In this document: positions 1 to 10,248 of the stretch, piece by piece | Numbering within the stretch: the stretch's first letter is position 1 | How the letters are laid out: each line of letters starts with the position of its first letter | Source: Rubrivivax sp. | GTDB lineage: Bacteria > Pseudomonadota > Gammaproteobacteria > Burkholderiales > Burkholderiaceae_C | Reading direction: 5' to 3' | Length of the DNA: 64,000 bases | Assembly: GCA_016707445.1 (NCBI GenBank) | Contig: JADJHR010000003.1 | Span: forward strand, 806,001 to 870,000 | Notes under the pieces: generated by a model | What the model was told of the DNA's origin: nothing | The model's database searches: none | Seen by the model: only the letters and a program-made list of their open reading frames with translations | Translations under genes and position numbers: made by a program

Positions 1-1
1 C

Positions 2-529
<528 letters not shown>

Positions 530-568
530 CTGCTCAGGCCCTGACGCCTGGCGGGCCCCAGCCCGCAT

Positions 569-588
569 GCCCCGAACTCATTTGGGGC
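569..588 (+). terminator. Possible terminator after the secretion ATPase
   Basis: GCCCC and GGGGC arms separated by ten bases, followed by a short T-containing stretch (cctttac), 40 bases after the ATPase stop codon. The stem is only 5 bp, so the call is weak; its position between unrelated genes is the main support. Confidence 0.3.
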
Positions 589-630
589 CTTTACGTGGAA
601 ACCACAGCCGGAACTGCGGACCCTGATCCC

Positions 631-636
631 TAGAAT
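631..636 (+). promoter_or_regulatory. Candidate -10 element (TAGAAT) for tctBA
   Basis: TAGAAT matches the sigma-70 -10 consensus at five of six positions and lies 32 bases before the tctB GTG, leaving a leader with the GGCGGAG Shine-Dalgarno at about 655. No good -35 hexamer is seen at 16-18 bases upstream. The same hexamer recurs ahead of other genes in this window (12031, 34146, 49213). Confidence 0.35.
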
Positions 637-668
637 GCCGCGAGATCCAATCCTGGCGGAGACAACAC

Positions 669-1133
669 GTGAAAATCAAGAGCCAGCGCGACTTCTGGGC
701 CGGGCTGATGTTCGTTGCGGTGGGCCTCGGTTTCGCGTGGGGTGCCACGTTCTACAGTTTCGGCAGTTCGGCCCGGCCGGGCCCGGCCTATTTTCCGTTC
801 GGCCTGGGCATCCTGCTGGCAGTGCTCGGAGCCATCGTGCTGTTCAAGGCCTTGACGATCGAGGTCGAGGGCGGTGACCCGATCGGTGGTGTGCCCTGGA
901 AGCCCCTGCTCTACATCGTTGTCACCGTTACCGTCTTCGGCTGGACCTTGCCGCACCTGGGCATGGTCGTGGCCTTGCCGATCCTGGTCGTGATTGCGGC
1001 CCGCGCCGGCGACGAATTCCACTGGGGTGAAGCCCTGGCCAACGCTGCCGTGCTGACCGTCTTCAGCTGGTTGATCTTTGTTTACGGCCTGAACCTGACG
1101 ATCCCGCTGTGGCCGTCGTTCCTGGCGCGCTGA
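669..1133 (+). CDS. tctB: Tripartite tricarboxylate transporter, small membrane subunit TctB
   Basis: A 154-residue integral membrane protein with about four hydrophobic segments (roughly residues 10-30, 40-62, 75-112 and 123-145). It has the TctB pattern: short basic N-terminus, RPGPAYFPFGLGILLAVLG block and a hydrophilic loop before the second half. TctB is the small subunit of a secondary, binding-protein-dependent carboxylate importer in the inner membrane. Translation starts at GTG with GGCGGAG about 7 bases upstream; no ATG is available near the N-terminus. It lies 9 bases before tctA, so the two are an operon. No TctC periplasmic binding protein is adjacent, so the substrate cannot be inferred. 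Confidence 0.88.
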   Translation: MKIKSQRDFWAGLMFVAVGLGFAWGATFYSFGSSARPGPAYFPFGLGILLAVLGAIVLFKALTIEVEGGDPIGGVPWKPLLYIVVTVTVFGWTLPHLGMVVALPILVVIAARAGDEFHWGEALANAAVLTVFSWLIFVYGLNLTIPLWPSFLAR

Positions 1134-1142
1134 GAGGCTGAC

Positions 1143-2657
1143 ATGGACCTGTTGAACAACCTTGCGCTCGGCTTCAGCGTCGCGTTCACGCTGCAGAACC
1201 TCTTGTACGCCTTCGGCGGTTCCGTCCTCGGCACGCTGATCGGCGTCTTGCCCGGCCTGGGCCCGGTGGCCACGATCGCCATGCTGCTGCCCAGCATCTA
1301 CGCACTCGACGCCACCCCGGCGCTGATCATGCTGGCCGGCATCTACTACGGCGCGCAGTACGGTGGCAGCACCACCGCCATCCTGATCAACGTTCCGGGT
1401 GAGTCAAGCTCGGTGGTCACCGCCATCGACGGTTACCAGATGGCGCGCAAAGGCCGCGCCGGGGCTGCGCTGGCCGCGGCCGGCCTGGGCTCCTTCTTCG
1501 CGGGCTGCGTGGGCACGATCGTCATCGCCGCCTTCGCGCCGCCGCTGACCGAACTGGCCTTCAAGTTCGGCCCGGCCGAATACTTCAGCCTGATGGTGCT
1601 GGGCCTGATCGGCGCCGTGGTGCTGGCCTCGGGTTCGCTGGTCAAGGCAATCGCGATGATCCTGCTCGGGCTGCTGCTGGGCCAGATCAACACCGACGTG
1701 ATCTCGGGCGTGCCACGCTACAGCTTCGACATTCCCGAACTGACCGACGGCCTCGGCTTCGTCGCCATCGCGATGGGCGTGTTTGGCTTCGGCGAGATCA
1801 TCGCCAACCTGGGCCAGCCGCCCGAACACCGCGAGGTCTTCACCAAGGACGTGAAGGACATCTGGCCGACAAAGAATGACTTCAAGATGGCTTGGCCGGC
1901 CGTGCTGCGTGGCACGGCGCTGGGCTCGATCCTGGGCACGCTGCCCGGCGGTGGCGCCTTGCTGTCGTCGTTCGCGGCCTACACGGTCGAGAAGAAGATG
2001 CGCATGAAGCCCGGTGAGGTCGCGTTCGGCCAGGGCAACATCCGCGGCGTCGCCGGCCCCGAGTCGGCCAACAACGCCGGCGCGCAGACCAGCTTCATCC
2101 CGATGCTGACGCTGGGCATCCCGCCCAACGCGGTGATGGCGCTGATGGTCGGCGCGATGACGATCAAGGGCATCCAGCCCGGCCCGCAGGTGATGACCAG
2201 CAACCCGGAGCTGTTCTGGGGCCTGATCGCATCGATGTGGGTCGGCAACGCGATGCTGGTGATCCTGAACCTGCCGCTGATCGGCATCTGGATCAAGCTG
2301 CTGACGGTGCCCTACCGCTTCCTGTTCCCGGCCATCATGGTGTTCTGCTCGATCGGCCTGTACACGCTGAACAACAACCCATTCGACGTCTACGTGGGTG
2401 CGATCTTTGCGGTGGTGGGATTCATCTTCTACAAGCTCGGCTGCGAGCCGGCGCCGCTGCTGCTGGGTTTCATCCTGGGCCCGATGATGGAAGAGAACCT
2501 GCGCCGCGCGCTGCTGCTGTCGCGCGGCGACTGGTCCACTTTCGTCTCGCGCCCGCTGTCGGCCGGTCTGTTGGTGGCCGCGCTGCTGATGATCGTGGTG
2601 GTCTCGCTGCCGTCGATCAAGTCCAAGCGCGAAGAAGCCTTCCAGGATGCCGATTGA
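1143..2657 (+). CDS. tctA: Tripartite tricarboxylate transporter, large membrane subunit TctA
   Basis: A 504-residue polytopic protein with the full TctA length. It carries the conserved glycine-rich blocks GVLPGLGPVATIAMLLP near residue 38, YYGAQYGGSTTAILINVPGE near 75 and GNIRGVAGPESANNAGAQ near 298, followed by a LGIPPNAVMALMVGAM helix. TctA is the 10-12 helix channel-like subunit that moves a carboxylate with sodium or protons after delivery by TctC. It follows tctB by 9 bases with no promoter between. A strong hairpin about 100 bases downstream closes the unit. The missing TctC must be encoded elsewhere, as is common in Burkholderiales, whose many TctC paralogues outnumber TctAB pairs (family knowledge). 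Confidence 0.93.
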   Translation: MDLLNNLALGFSVAFTLQNLLYAFGGSVLGTLIGVLPGLGPVATIAMLLPSIYALDATPALIMLAGIYYGAQYGGSTTAILINVPGESSSVVTAIDGYQMARKGRAGAALAAAGLGSFFAGCVGTIVIAAFAPPLTELAFKFGPAEYFSLMVLGLIGAVVLASGSLVKAIAMILLGLLLGQINTDVISGVPRYSFDIPELTDGLGFVAIAMGVFGFGEIIANLGQPPEHREVFTKDVKDIWPTKNDFKMAWPAVLRGTALGSILGTLPGGGALLSSFAAYTVEKKMRMKPGEVAFGQGNIRGVAGPESANNAGAQTSFIPMLTLGIPPNAVMALMVGAMTIKGIQPGPQVMTSNPELFWGLIASMWVGNAMLVILNLPLIGIWIKLLTVPYRFLFPAIMVFCSIGLYTLNNNPFDVYVGAIFAVVGFIFYKLGCEPAPLLLGFILGPMMEENLRRALLLSRGDWSTFVSRPLSAGLLVAALLMIVVVSLPSIKSKREEAFQDAD

Positions 2658-2754
2658 GGACGAAGGGCAGCGCCTGCACACTGTTCCTCGCCTCATTCGG
2701 ACCTTGTTGCAGGCTTGCATCAGGGCTGACTGAGCGCCTCTCCCTCTAGACTCC

Positions 2755-2778
2755 AAGGCCCCGTCCCGTCGGGGCCTT
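2755..2778 (+). terminator. Rho-independent-type hairpin after tctBA
   Basis: Perfect 9-bp inverted repeat, AAGGCCCCG and CGGGGCCTT, around a six-base loop and followed by gtgtttt. It sits 97 bases after tctA and directly before the MFS gene. It also covers the TTG at 2777 that would otherwise give the longest MFS frame, which argues against that start. Confidence 0.62.
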
Positions 2779-2800
2779 GTGTTTTCCGGCCTTCCGCAAC

Positions 2801-4402
2801 GTGAATCTGCCCAGCGCGCTCGCTCCACTTCAAGGCCCGGTGTTCCGCGGCCTGTGGTTTGCCTGGCTGGCGGCCAACCTCACGATGTGGATGAACGACG
2901 TGGCCGCCGCGTGGCTGATGACCACGCTGACCACCAGCCCGGTGATGGTGGCGCTGGTGTCCACCGCCAGCACCTTGCCGGTCTTCCTGCTGGGCCTGCC
3001 CAGCGGCGCGCTGGCCGACATCCTGGACCGGCGGCGCTACTTCGCGGCCACGCAGTTGTGGGTGTCGGTCAACGCCCTGGTGCTGGCCGCGATGGCCTTG
3101 CTGCAGGTGCTGACGGCGCCGCTGCTGCTGGTGCTGACCTTCGTCAACGGCATCGGCCTGGCGATGCGCTGGCCGGTGTTTGCCGCCATCGTGCCGCAGG
3201 TGGTGGGCCGCGACGTGATGCCGCAGGCGCTGGCCCTGAACGGCATCGCGATGAACCTGTCGCGCGTGGTCGGGCCGGCACTGGCCGGCGCGCTGCTGGC
3301 CGCCTACAGCCCGGCGGCGGTGTTCGTGCTCAACGCGTTGCTGGCCGGAGTCGCTTTCACGCTGATCCTGCGCTGGCGCAGCGAACCGCGCACCAGCACG
3401 CTGCCCGGCGAGCGTTTCTGGGGCGCGATGCGCGCCGGCATCAACTACACGATGCAGTCGTCACGGCTGCGGCTGGTGCTGCTTCGCATCGGCCTGTTCT
3501 TCCTGCAGGTGACCGGACTGATGGCGCTGCTGCCGCTGGTGGCGCGCGAACTGCATGGGGGCGGGCCGGCCACCTTCACCGTGATGCTGTCGTGCGTGGG
3601 TGTCGGCGCGATCATGGCTGCCATGCGGTTTCCGCACTGGCGTCAGCGCTTCAGCCGCGACCAATTCATTCGCATCGGCACCCTGGTGCATGCGCTGATG
3701 TCCAGCCTGATCATCCTGGTGCCCGAGATCTGGGTTGCGGTGCCGGCCATGCTGGTGATCGGCATGGCCTGGATCTCGGTGGCCAATTCGCTCACCGTGG
3801 CGGCCCAGCAGGCCATGCCCGACTGGGTGCGCGCGCGTGGCATGTCGATCTACCAGATGGCCTTGATGGGTGGGTCGGCGGCGGGGTCGCTGATCTGGGG
3901 CCAGGTGGCCAGCTGGTCGAGCGTGCGCAACGCGGTGCTGCTGGCGGCCGCGTTTGGCCTGCTGGTGATCCTGGCGACGCGCAGGCTGAACATCAACTGG
4001 GCGGCCGAGATCGACTTCACGCCCGCCAGCAGTGGTGGCGTGCCGCAGCCGGCAATCGAAATCGGCCCCGACGAGGGCCCGGTGATGGTGACGCTGGAGT
4101 ACCAGATCGACCCGGCCCGTGCCACCGCGTTCGCTGCGGTGATGGACCGCACACGCCGAGCGCGGCTGCGCCAGGGTGCGCTGTCCTGGGGCTTGTTCCG
4201 CGACACGGCGGTGCCGGGGCGCTACATCGAATACTTCATCGACGAGAACTGGGTCGAGCATCAACGCCGGCTGGCGCGCTTCACCGCGTTCGACGCCGAG
4301 TTGCGCGCGCTGCGCCTGGGCTTCCTGGTGGATGGGGGTGCGCCGGTGCTGCGTCGCTACGTGGCCGACAGCCATGTCGAGCGGACCGACCTGCCCCTGT
4401 AG
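2801..4402 (+). CDS. MFS exporter of the EntS-like MFS_3 family with C-terminal soluble extension
   Basis: A major-facilitator protein of about 533 residues. The first 400 or so hold about 12 membrane segments, starting with a GPVFRGLWFAWLAANLTMW helix and the loop motif GLPSGALADILDRRR between helices 2 and 3. The last 125 residues form a soluble domain beginning near GPVMVTLEYQID and reading like an antibiotic-biosynthesis-monooxygenase fold. That tail is usual in this MFS_3 (PF05977) group and not a new fusion. Relatives such as EntS export siderophores; the substrate here is unknown. I chose GTG at 2801 because the upstream TTG lies inside the terminator hairpin. No strong Shine-Dalgarno is visible, so the start is uncertain. 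No siderophore genes are adjacent. Confidence 0.85.
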   Translation: MNLPSALAPLQGPVFRGLWFAWLAANLTMWMNDVAAAWLMTTLTTSPVMVALVSTASTLPVFLLGLPSGALADILDRRRYFAATQLWVSVNALVLAAMALLQVLTAPLLLVLTFVNGIGLAMRWPVFAAIVPQVVGRDVMPQALALNGIAMNLSRVVGPALAGALLAAYSPAAVFVLNALLAGVAFTLILRWRSEPRTSTLPGERFWGAMRAGINYTMQSSRLRLVLLRIGLFFLQVTGLMALLPLVARELHGGGPATFTVMLSCVGVGAIMAAMRFPHWRQRFSRDQFIRIGTLVHALMSSLIILVPEIWVAVPAMLVIGMAWISVANSLTVAAQQAMPDWVRARGMSIYQMALMGGSAAGSLIWGQVASWSSVRNAVLLAAAFGLLVILATRRLNINWAAEIDFTPASSGGVPQPAIEIGPDEGPVMVTLEYQIDPARATAFAAVMDRTRRARLRQGALSWGLFRDTAVPGRYIEYFIDENWVEHQRRLARFTAFDAELRALRLGFLVDGGAPVLRRYVADSHVERTDLPL

Positions 4403-4462
4403 CCTCGCGATGCGCGCAGCGCGGGCAGAATCGGAGCTGTCTCGCCTCGACGGATCTTTGCC

Positions 4463-6081
4463 ATGACTCATTCCTTCAACTGGCGCGCCGCTTACGCCAG
4501 CCAGCGTTCACCGGTCTTCGCGCGCAACGTGGTCAGCACTTCACACCCACTGGCCGCGCAGGCCGGATTGCGCATGCTGCAGGCCGGCGGCAATGCGGTC
4601 GATGCGACGATCGCCACCGCCGCGATGATGACCATCGTCGAACCCTGCAGCAACGGCCTGGGTTCGGACGCGTTCTGCATTCTGTGGGATGGCAAGGAAC
4701 TGCACGGCCTGAACGCGTCGGGATGTGCACCACAGGCCTGGACGCCCGAGTACTTTCGTGCCAAGTACGGCGTCGACGTCAAGACACCGCCCAAGCGCGG
4801 CTGGGACTCGGTCACGGTGCCCGGTGCCGTGTCGGCCTGGGTCGAACTGAGTCGGCGCTTCGGCAAGCTGCCCTTCGCCGACCTGCTGGCGCCGGCCATC
4901 GACGTGGCCGAACGCGGTTATGCGGTGCCGGTGATCGTGCAGCACAAGTGGACCGCTGCGGCAGCGCTGCCCGAATTGACCGGCCAGCCCGGTTTCGCGC
5001 AGGCCTTCCTGCCGCATGGCCGTGAGCCGCAGGTGGGTGAGCGTTTCAGCTTTGCCGACGCGGCGCGCACGCTGCGGATGATCGCGCGCAGCAAGGGTGA
5101 GGACTTCTACCGCGGCGAGGTGGCGGCTACCGCTGCGGCCCATGCCAGGGACCATGGCGGGGCGATGACCGAGGCCGATTTCGCGGCCTACCGGCCCGAG
5201 TGGGTGGGCACGACCGCGCAAGACTACCGGGGGCACACGCTGCACGAGATTCCGCCCAACGGGCAGGGCATCGCCGCGCAGATCGCGCTGGGCATCCTGC
5301 AGCACTTCGACCTGGCTGCGTTGCCGGTGGACGGCGTGGCATCGCAGCACCTGCAGATCGAGGCCATGAAGCTGGCCTTTACCGACGTCTACCGATACGT
5401 GGCCGAGCCGCGCAGCATGCGATTGACGCCGGCGCAGATGCTGGACAAGGACTACCTGGCCGGCCGCGCACGGTTGATCGATGTGCGTCGCGCGCAGGAC
5501 TTCGGCCCCGGCCACCTGCCGCAGGGCGGCACCATCTATCTGACCGCGGCCGACGCCAGCGGCATGATGGTCAGCTTCATCCAGAGCAACTACATGGGCT
5601 TCGGCTCGGGTGTGGTCATCCCGGGCTACGGGCTGAGCCTGCAGAACCGCGGCCACGGTTTCACGCTCGACCCCGGCAGCGACAACCTGGTGGGCCCGGG
5701 CAAGCGCCCGTTCCACACCATCATCCCGGCTTTCCTGACGAAGGACGGACAGCCGGTGATGAGCTTCGGCGTGATGGGTGGCGACATGCAGCCGCAGGGC
5801 CACCTGCAGACCCTGGTGCGCATGCTCGACTATCGGCAGCAGCCGCAGGCGGCCTGCGACGCGCCGCGCTGGCGCTGGAATGCCGGCATCGTGAACAACG
5901 AAGACGGTTTCGACCCTGCCACCGCGCAGGGCCTGCGCGATCTGGGCCATAGGGTGCAGCCCTTCAGCGACAGCTACCAGGACTACGGTGCCGGGCAATT
6001 CATCTGGCGCTTGGGTGATCCTTCGGTGGACGGTTATGCTGCCGCCAGCGACCCGCGCCGCGACGGCCAGGCCGCAGGCTA

Positions 6082-6085
<4 letters not shown>
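4463..6085 (+). CDS. Gamma-glutamyltransferase-family N-terminal nucleophile hydrolase
   Basis: A 540-residue GGT-family protein. Early blocks include STSHPLAAQAGLRMLQAGGNAVDA and the NGLGSDAF region. The predicted self-cleavage site and nucleophile is Thr357, in QGGTIYLTAAD, followed by the substrate-loop text SFIQSNYMGFGSG. Classical GGTs have TTHYS here, so this is a divergent GGT-like member rather than the E. coli glutathione enzyme. I see no signal peptide: the N-terminus is MTHSFNWRAAYASQRSP, suggesting a cytoplasmic enzyme, unlike periplasmic GGTs. Relatives include glutathione or acyl-amino-acid hydrolases. The last bases overlap the start of the EamA transporter gene, so the two are translationally coupled and may hydrolyse and move related metabolites. 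Confidence 0.87.
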
Positions 6086-7059
<974 letters not shown>

Positions 7060-7068
7060 ATCCCCGCA

Positions 7069-7093
7069 GGGGCGGGCCAGCCCGGCCCGCCCC
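7069..7093 (+). terminator. Strong GC-rich hairpin between the EamA gene and the SDR gene
   Basis: Perfect 10-bp inverted repeat, GGGGCGGGCC and GGCCCGCCCC, with a five-base loop, starting ten bases after the transporter stop. There is no T tract, so it may act as a weak or Rho-assisted terminator or as an mRNA 3' end stabiliser. Confidence 0.5.
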
Positions 7094-7147
7094 GAGGGAG
7101 TTCAATCAAAGTGGCAACGCCACATTTTCCTGACAGGAGCAACGACG

Positions 7148-7936
7148 ATGGATTTTGGACTGCAAGGACGCTGGGCGCTGGTGTGCGCCGCCAGCAAGGG
7201 CCTGGGCAAGGGCTGCGCCAAGGCGCTGGTCGGCGAGGGTGTGAACGTGGTCATCACGGCGCGTGGCGCCGCTGCGCTGGAAGCCACGGCGGCCGAGCTG
7301 CGCGCGCTCAACCCCGCCGTGCAGGTGCGCACGGTGGCCGGCGACATCACCAGCGCCGAAGGCCGTGCCGCGGCGCTGGCCGCTTGCCCGCAGGTGGACA
7401 TCCTGGTCAACAACGCCGGTGGGCCGCCACCAGGCGATTTCCGCGACTGGACCCGTGACGACTGGATCAAGGCGGTCGACGCCAACATGCTGACGCCGAT
7501 CGAACTGATCAAGGCCGTGGTCGACGGCATGGCCGAGCGTGGCTTCGGCCGCATCGTCAACATCACCAGCGGCGCGGTGAAGGCGCCGATCGACGTGCTG
7601 GGTCTGTCCAACGGCGCGCGCAGCGGCCTTACCGGCTTCATCGCCGGGCTGTCGCGCCAGGTGCGCGTGGCCTCGCGCAACGTCACCATCAACAACCTGC
7701 TGCCGGGCGTGTTCGACACCGACCGCGTGCGCAGCATGGCCGCGGCCACGTCGAAGAAGACCGGCCAGAGCGTCGACGAGATCGTGGCCGCACGTGCCGC
7801 CGTGCCACCCGCGCGCCGGCTGGGCAACAGTGACGAGTTCGGCGCCACCTGTGCCTTCCTGTGCAGTGTGCATGCCGGCTACATCACCGGCCAGAACATG
7901 CTGATCGACGGCGGCAACTACCCGGGCACGTTCTGA
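7148..7936 (+). CDS. Short-chain dehydrogenase/reductase with atypical catalytic residues
   Basis: A 262-residue Rossmann-fold protein close to the FabG-like SDRs. The cofactor loop reads ASKGLGKG at residues 14-21, the structural motif NNAGG follows, and the C-terminal CAFLCS...ITGQNMLIDGG region is typical. The active-site segment is unusual. After the catalytic Ser of NITSG, the positions that should hold Tyr and Lys (YxxxK, 13 and 17 residues on) are Ser and Arg in GLSNGARSGL. The ATG at 7148 is preceded by CAGGAG; a longer frame upstream enters the hairpin and was rejected. It may still bind NAD(P), but standard SDR chemistry is doubtful. Substrate unknown. Confidence 0.85.
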   Translation: MDFGLQGRWALVCAASKGLGKGCAKALVGEGVNVVITARGAAALEATAAELRALNPAVQVRTVAGDITSAEGRAAALAACPQVDILVNNAGGPPPGDFRDWTRDDWIKAVDANMLTPIELIKAVVDGMAERGFGRIVNITSGAVKAPIDVLGLSNGARSGLTGFIAGLSRQVRVASRNVTINNLLPGVFDTDRVRSMAAATSKKTGQSVDEIVAARAAVPPARRLGNSDEFGATCAFLCSVHAGYITGQNMLIDGGNYPGTF

Positions 7937-7949
7937 TCTTGCACCGGCG

Positions 7950-8864
7950 TCAACGACGGTTCGATACCGCGATGCCGGCCACGATGAGCGCGAAGGCGAC
8001 GCCGTGGTACGGCTGCGGTGGCTGGCCCAGCCACAGCGCCGACAGCAGCGCTGCGAAGAGCGGTGTCAGGTTGCTGAAGAAGCCGGCCACGGCCGGCCCG
8101 ACCGCGACCACGCCCAGGCCCCAGCAGCGATAGGCCAGCACCGAAGGGCCGATCGCCAGGAACAGCAGCGCCGCCAGCAGGCTCAGGCTGAGCGTGGGCA
8201 GCGCTGCCCCGAGCGCCACTTCGATACCCGCGCCGGCGCTGGCCCAGACCAGGCCGAACAGGGTCTGCACGAGCAGGAACTCGGACCAGGTCCAGGCGGG
8301 TCGACGTCCACCCGCCAGCAGCGGTGGCGGCTTCGCAAGCTGCCAGCTGTAGAGCGCCCAGCTCAAAGCGGCCAGCAGCATCCACAGGTCGCCCGGGACC
8401 AGGCGGATCGCCATCAGCCCCGCCAGGTCGCCGCGCACCAGCACGGTCAGCACGCCGGCCATCGACAGCGCAGCACCCATCGCCTGCGCCGCACGCACGG
8501 GCTCTCGGTACCACAGCGCGCCCACCAGCAGCATCCACAAAGGCGAGCTGGCCGCGATCAGCGTCACGTTGATCGGTGTGCTGGTGTGCAGCGCCAGATA
8601 CTGCAACGCGTTGTACGCACCCACGCCCAGCAGGCCCAGCAAGGCCAGCGGCCGCCAGCGCTGGCGCAGCTCGGCGCGGCGTGCGGCGCTGGCCAGTGCG
8701 CCCCAGCCCAGCGGCAGCAGCAACAGCAGCGCCGTCCACCAGCGCAAGGCATTCAGCAGCAGTGGTGGCACGCTGTCGGCCAGCACGCGGCCGACGAGCG
8801 CGTTGCTGGCCCACATCAGCGGCGGCACCAGCAGCAGTCCGGCAACGCGCGGCGTCAAGCCCAT
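7950..8864 (-). CDS. EamA/DMT-superfamily transporter
   Basis: A 304-residue protein with two EamA repeats and about ten hydrophobic helices, beginning GLTPRVAGLLLVPPLMWASNALVGR and ending in VAFALIVAGIAVSNRR. The PINVTLIAASSPLWMLL segment at the end of the first repeat is typical. The start at 8864 overlaps the last ten bases of the DUF2007 gene upstream, so the two are probably translated together. It is not an obvious duplicate of the EamA gene at 6082. It converges with the SDR gene, with only 13 bases between stop codons. Substrate unknown. Confidence 0.85.
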   Translation of the reverse strand: MGLTPRVAGLLLVPPLMWASNALVGRVLADSVPPLLLNALRWWTALLLLLPLGWGALASAARRAELRQRWRPLALLGLLGVGAYNALQYLALHTSTPINVTLIAASSPLWMLLVGALWYREPVRAAQAMGAALSMAGVLTVLVRGDLAGLMAIRLVPGDLWMLLAALSWALYSWQLAKPPPLLAGGRRPAWTWSEFLLVQTLFGLVWASAGAGIEVALGAALPTLSLSLLAALLFLAIGPSVLAYRCWGLGVVAVGPAVAGFFSNLTPLFAALLSALWLGQPPQPYHGVAFALIVAGIAVSNRR

Positions 8865-9172
8865 GTCGATGTCGGCATCGGCGCACCGCAGTTCCAGCAG
8901 GATTCGAAGGGCCCGTCGACGATCTCGTGGCATTGCGGGCAGGCCCAGTGCCGGTGCGGCAGCCGCTGCCACTGCGCCAGCAGTTCGCGCGCCGGCTGGC
9001 ATTGCGCGTCGTCCTGCACCCAGACTTCGGGCAGGCACTGATCGGGCGGCAGTTCACCGGCAATGCCGCTGGCAAAGGCACGCTGCACACTGGCCGTGAA
9101 GCCGGCCGCGCGGAGCTGGTCGGACCACAGTGTGGCCAGCACGAGGTTGGGAGCTTGAAGAACACGTTTCAT
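8855..9172 (-). CDS. DUF2007-like protein with zinc ribbon
   Basis: A 105-residue soluble protein. The first half, MKRVLQAPNLVLATLWSDQLRAAG, matches the DUF2007 'putative signal transducing protein' fold. The second half ends in a zinc ribbon, CPQC...CWNC, about 17 residues apart. Function is not established in the family. The ATG at 9172 fits the family N-terminus; longer in-frame starts add unrelated sequence. Its 3' end overlaps the start of the EamA transporter gene, and the short region upstream separates it from the divergent quinone oxidoreductase gene. Confidence 0.78.
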   Translation of the reverse strand: MKRVLQAPNLVLATLWSDQLRAAGFTASVQRAFASGIAGELPPDQCLPEVWVQDDAQCQPARELLAQWQRLPHRHWACPQCHEIVDGPFESCWNCGAPMPTSTWA

Positions 9173-9264
9173 AGGGGTCAGCGCCGATGGTGCCATGCCT
9201 TGGCGGCAGGCCCGCCGCGCTTGGCTTAACCTCGGTGCCTTCAAGACAACGCAGGAGAACATGC

Positions 9265-10248
9265 ATGCCACGCGCCATCCAGATCACCGAGTTCGGTGGC
9301 CCCGAGAAATTGCAGCTGGTCGAGCTTGCCGTGGGTGAACCCGGGCCGGGCGAGATCCGCATCCGCCATCACGCCTGCGGCCTGAACTTCATCGACGTCT
9401 ACCAGCGCACGGGCCTGTATCCCAACCCCTTGCCGCTGACCCTGGGCATGGAAGCGGCCGGCATCGTCGAGGCGGTGGGCCCGGGTGTCACGCATCTGAG
9501 GGTCGGCGACCGTGCCGCCTACGCCAGCAACCCGCCGGGCGCGTACAGCGAACTGCGCGTGATGCCGGCCAAGACCGTGGTCAGGCTGCCCGACGGCATC
9601 GCCTTCGACAGCGCGGCCGGCATGATGCTCAAGGGGCTGACGGCGCAGTACCTGTTGAAGAAGACCTTGCCGGCCGAGGGACTGCAGCCGGGCGACTTTG
9701 TGCTGTTCCATGCCGCCGCCGGCGGCGTCGGCCTGATTGCCTGCCAATGGGCCAGGGCCCTGGGCCTGCAACTGATCGGCACCGCCGGTGGCGCGTCCAA
9801 ATGTGCGCTGGCGCGTGAGCATGGCGCTGCGCATGTCATCGACTACACGAGCGAGGACTTCGTCGCACGCGTGAAGGACATCACCGGTGGCCAGGGCGTG
9901 AAGGTGGTCTACGACAGCATCGGCCGCGACACCTTCGAGGGCAGCCTGAACTGCCTGCGGCCCTTCGGGTTGCTGGCCAGCTTCGGCAATGCCTCGGGCC
10001 CCGTGCCGCCGTTCGCGCCGGGCATGCTGGGCGCCAAGGGCTCGCTGTACCTCACGCGAGCCACCTTGTTCACCCACATCGCCACGCGCGAGGCGACGCA
10101 GGCCATGGCCGACGACCTGTTTGCGGTGGTGGGCAGCGGGCAGGTCAAGATCCGCATCGACCAGCGCTACGACCTGGCCGACGTGGCGCAGGCGCACCGC
10201 AATCTGGAAGCGCGCAAGACCACCGGGTCGACGGTGTTGATGCCCTGA
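9265..10248 (+). CDS. qor: NADPH:quinone oxidoreductase (zeta-crystallin type)
   Basis: A 327-residue medium-chain dehydrogenase/reductase without the structural zinc cysteines, as in QOR. It starts MPRAIQITEFGGPEKLQL, has the family block RHHACGLNFIDVYQRTGLYP, and carries the NADPH-binding motif AAAGGVG near residue 152. It would reduce quinones, one electron at a time in QOR itself, or related enones with NADPH in the cytoplasm. The ATG at 9265 has CAGGAG seven bases upstream; the open frame extends further left but without family similarity. It abuts the convergent DUF2189 gene with no spacer. Confidence 0.9.
   Translation: MPRAIQITEFGGPEKLQLVELAVGEPGPGEIRIRHHACGLNFIDVYQRTGLYPNPLPLTLGMEAAGIVEAVGPGVTHLRVGDRAAYASNPPGAYSELRVMPAKTVVRLPDGIAFDSAAGMMLKGLTAQYLLKKTLPAEGLQPGDFVLFHAAAGGVGLIACQWARALGLQLIGTAGGASKCALAREHGAAHVIDYTSEDFVARVKDITGGQGVKVVYDSIGRDTFEGSLNCLRPFGLLASFGNASGPVPPFAPGMLGAKGSLYLTRATLFTHIATREATQAMADDLFAVVGSGQVKIRIDQRYDLADVAQAHRNLEARKTTGSTVLMP

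Noticed and set aside
2777..2800. TTG at 2777 as the MFS start
   Set aside because: It is inside a perfect 9-bp terminator stem; GTG at 2801 avoids it.
1404..2828. A 474-codon minus-strand frame across tctA
   Set aside because: Antisense shadow of tctA with low-complexity Arg/His/Gln composition.
4020..4402. C-terminal domain of the MFS protein as a new fusion
   Set aside because: Similar tails are usual in the MFS_3 family, so it is not novel.
2779..5025. A 748-codon plus-strand frame overlapping the MFS and GGT-like genes
   Set aside because: Out of frame with both real proteins; Arg/Gly/Ala-rich without domains.
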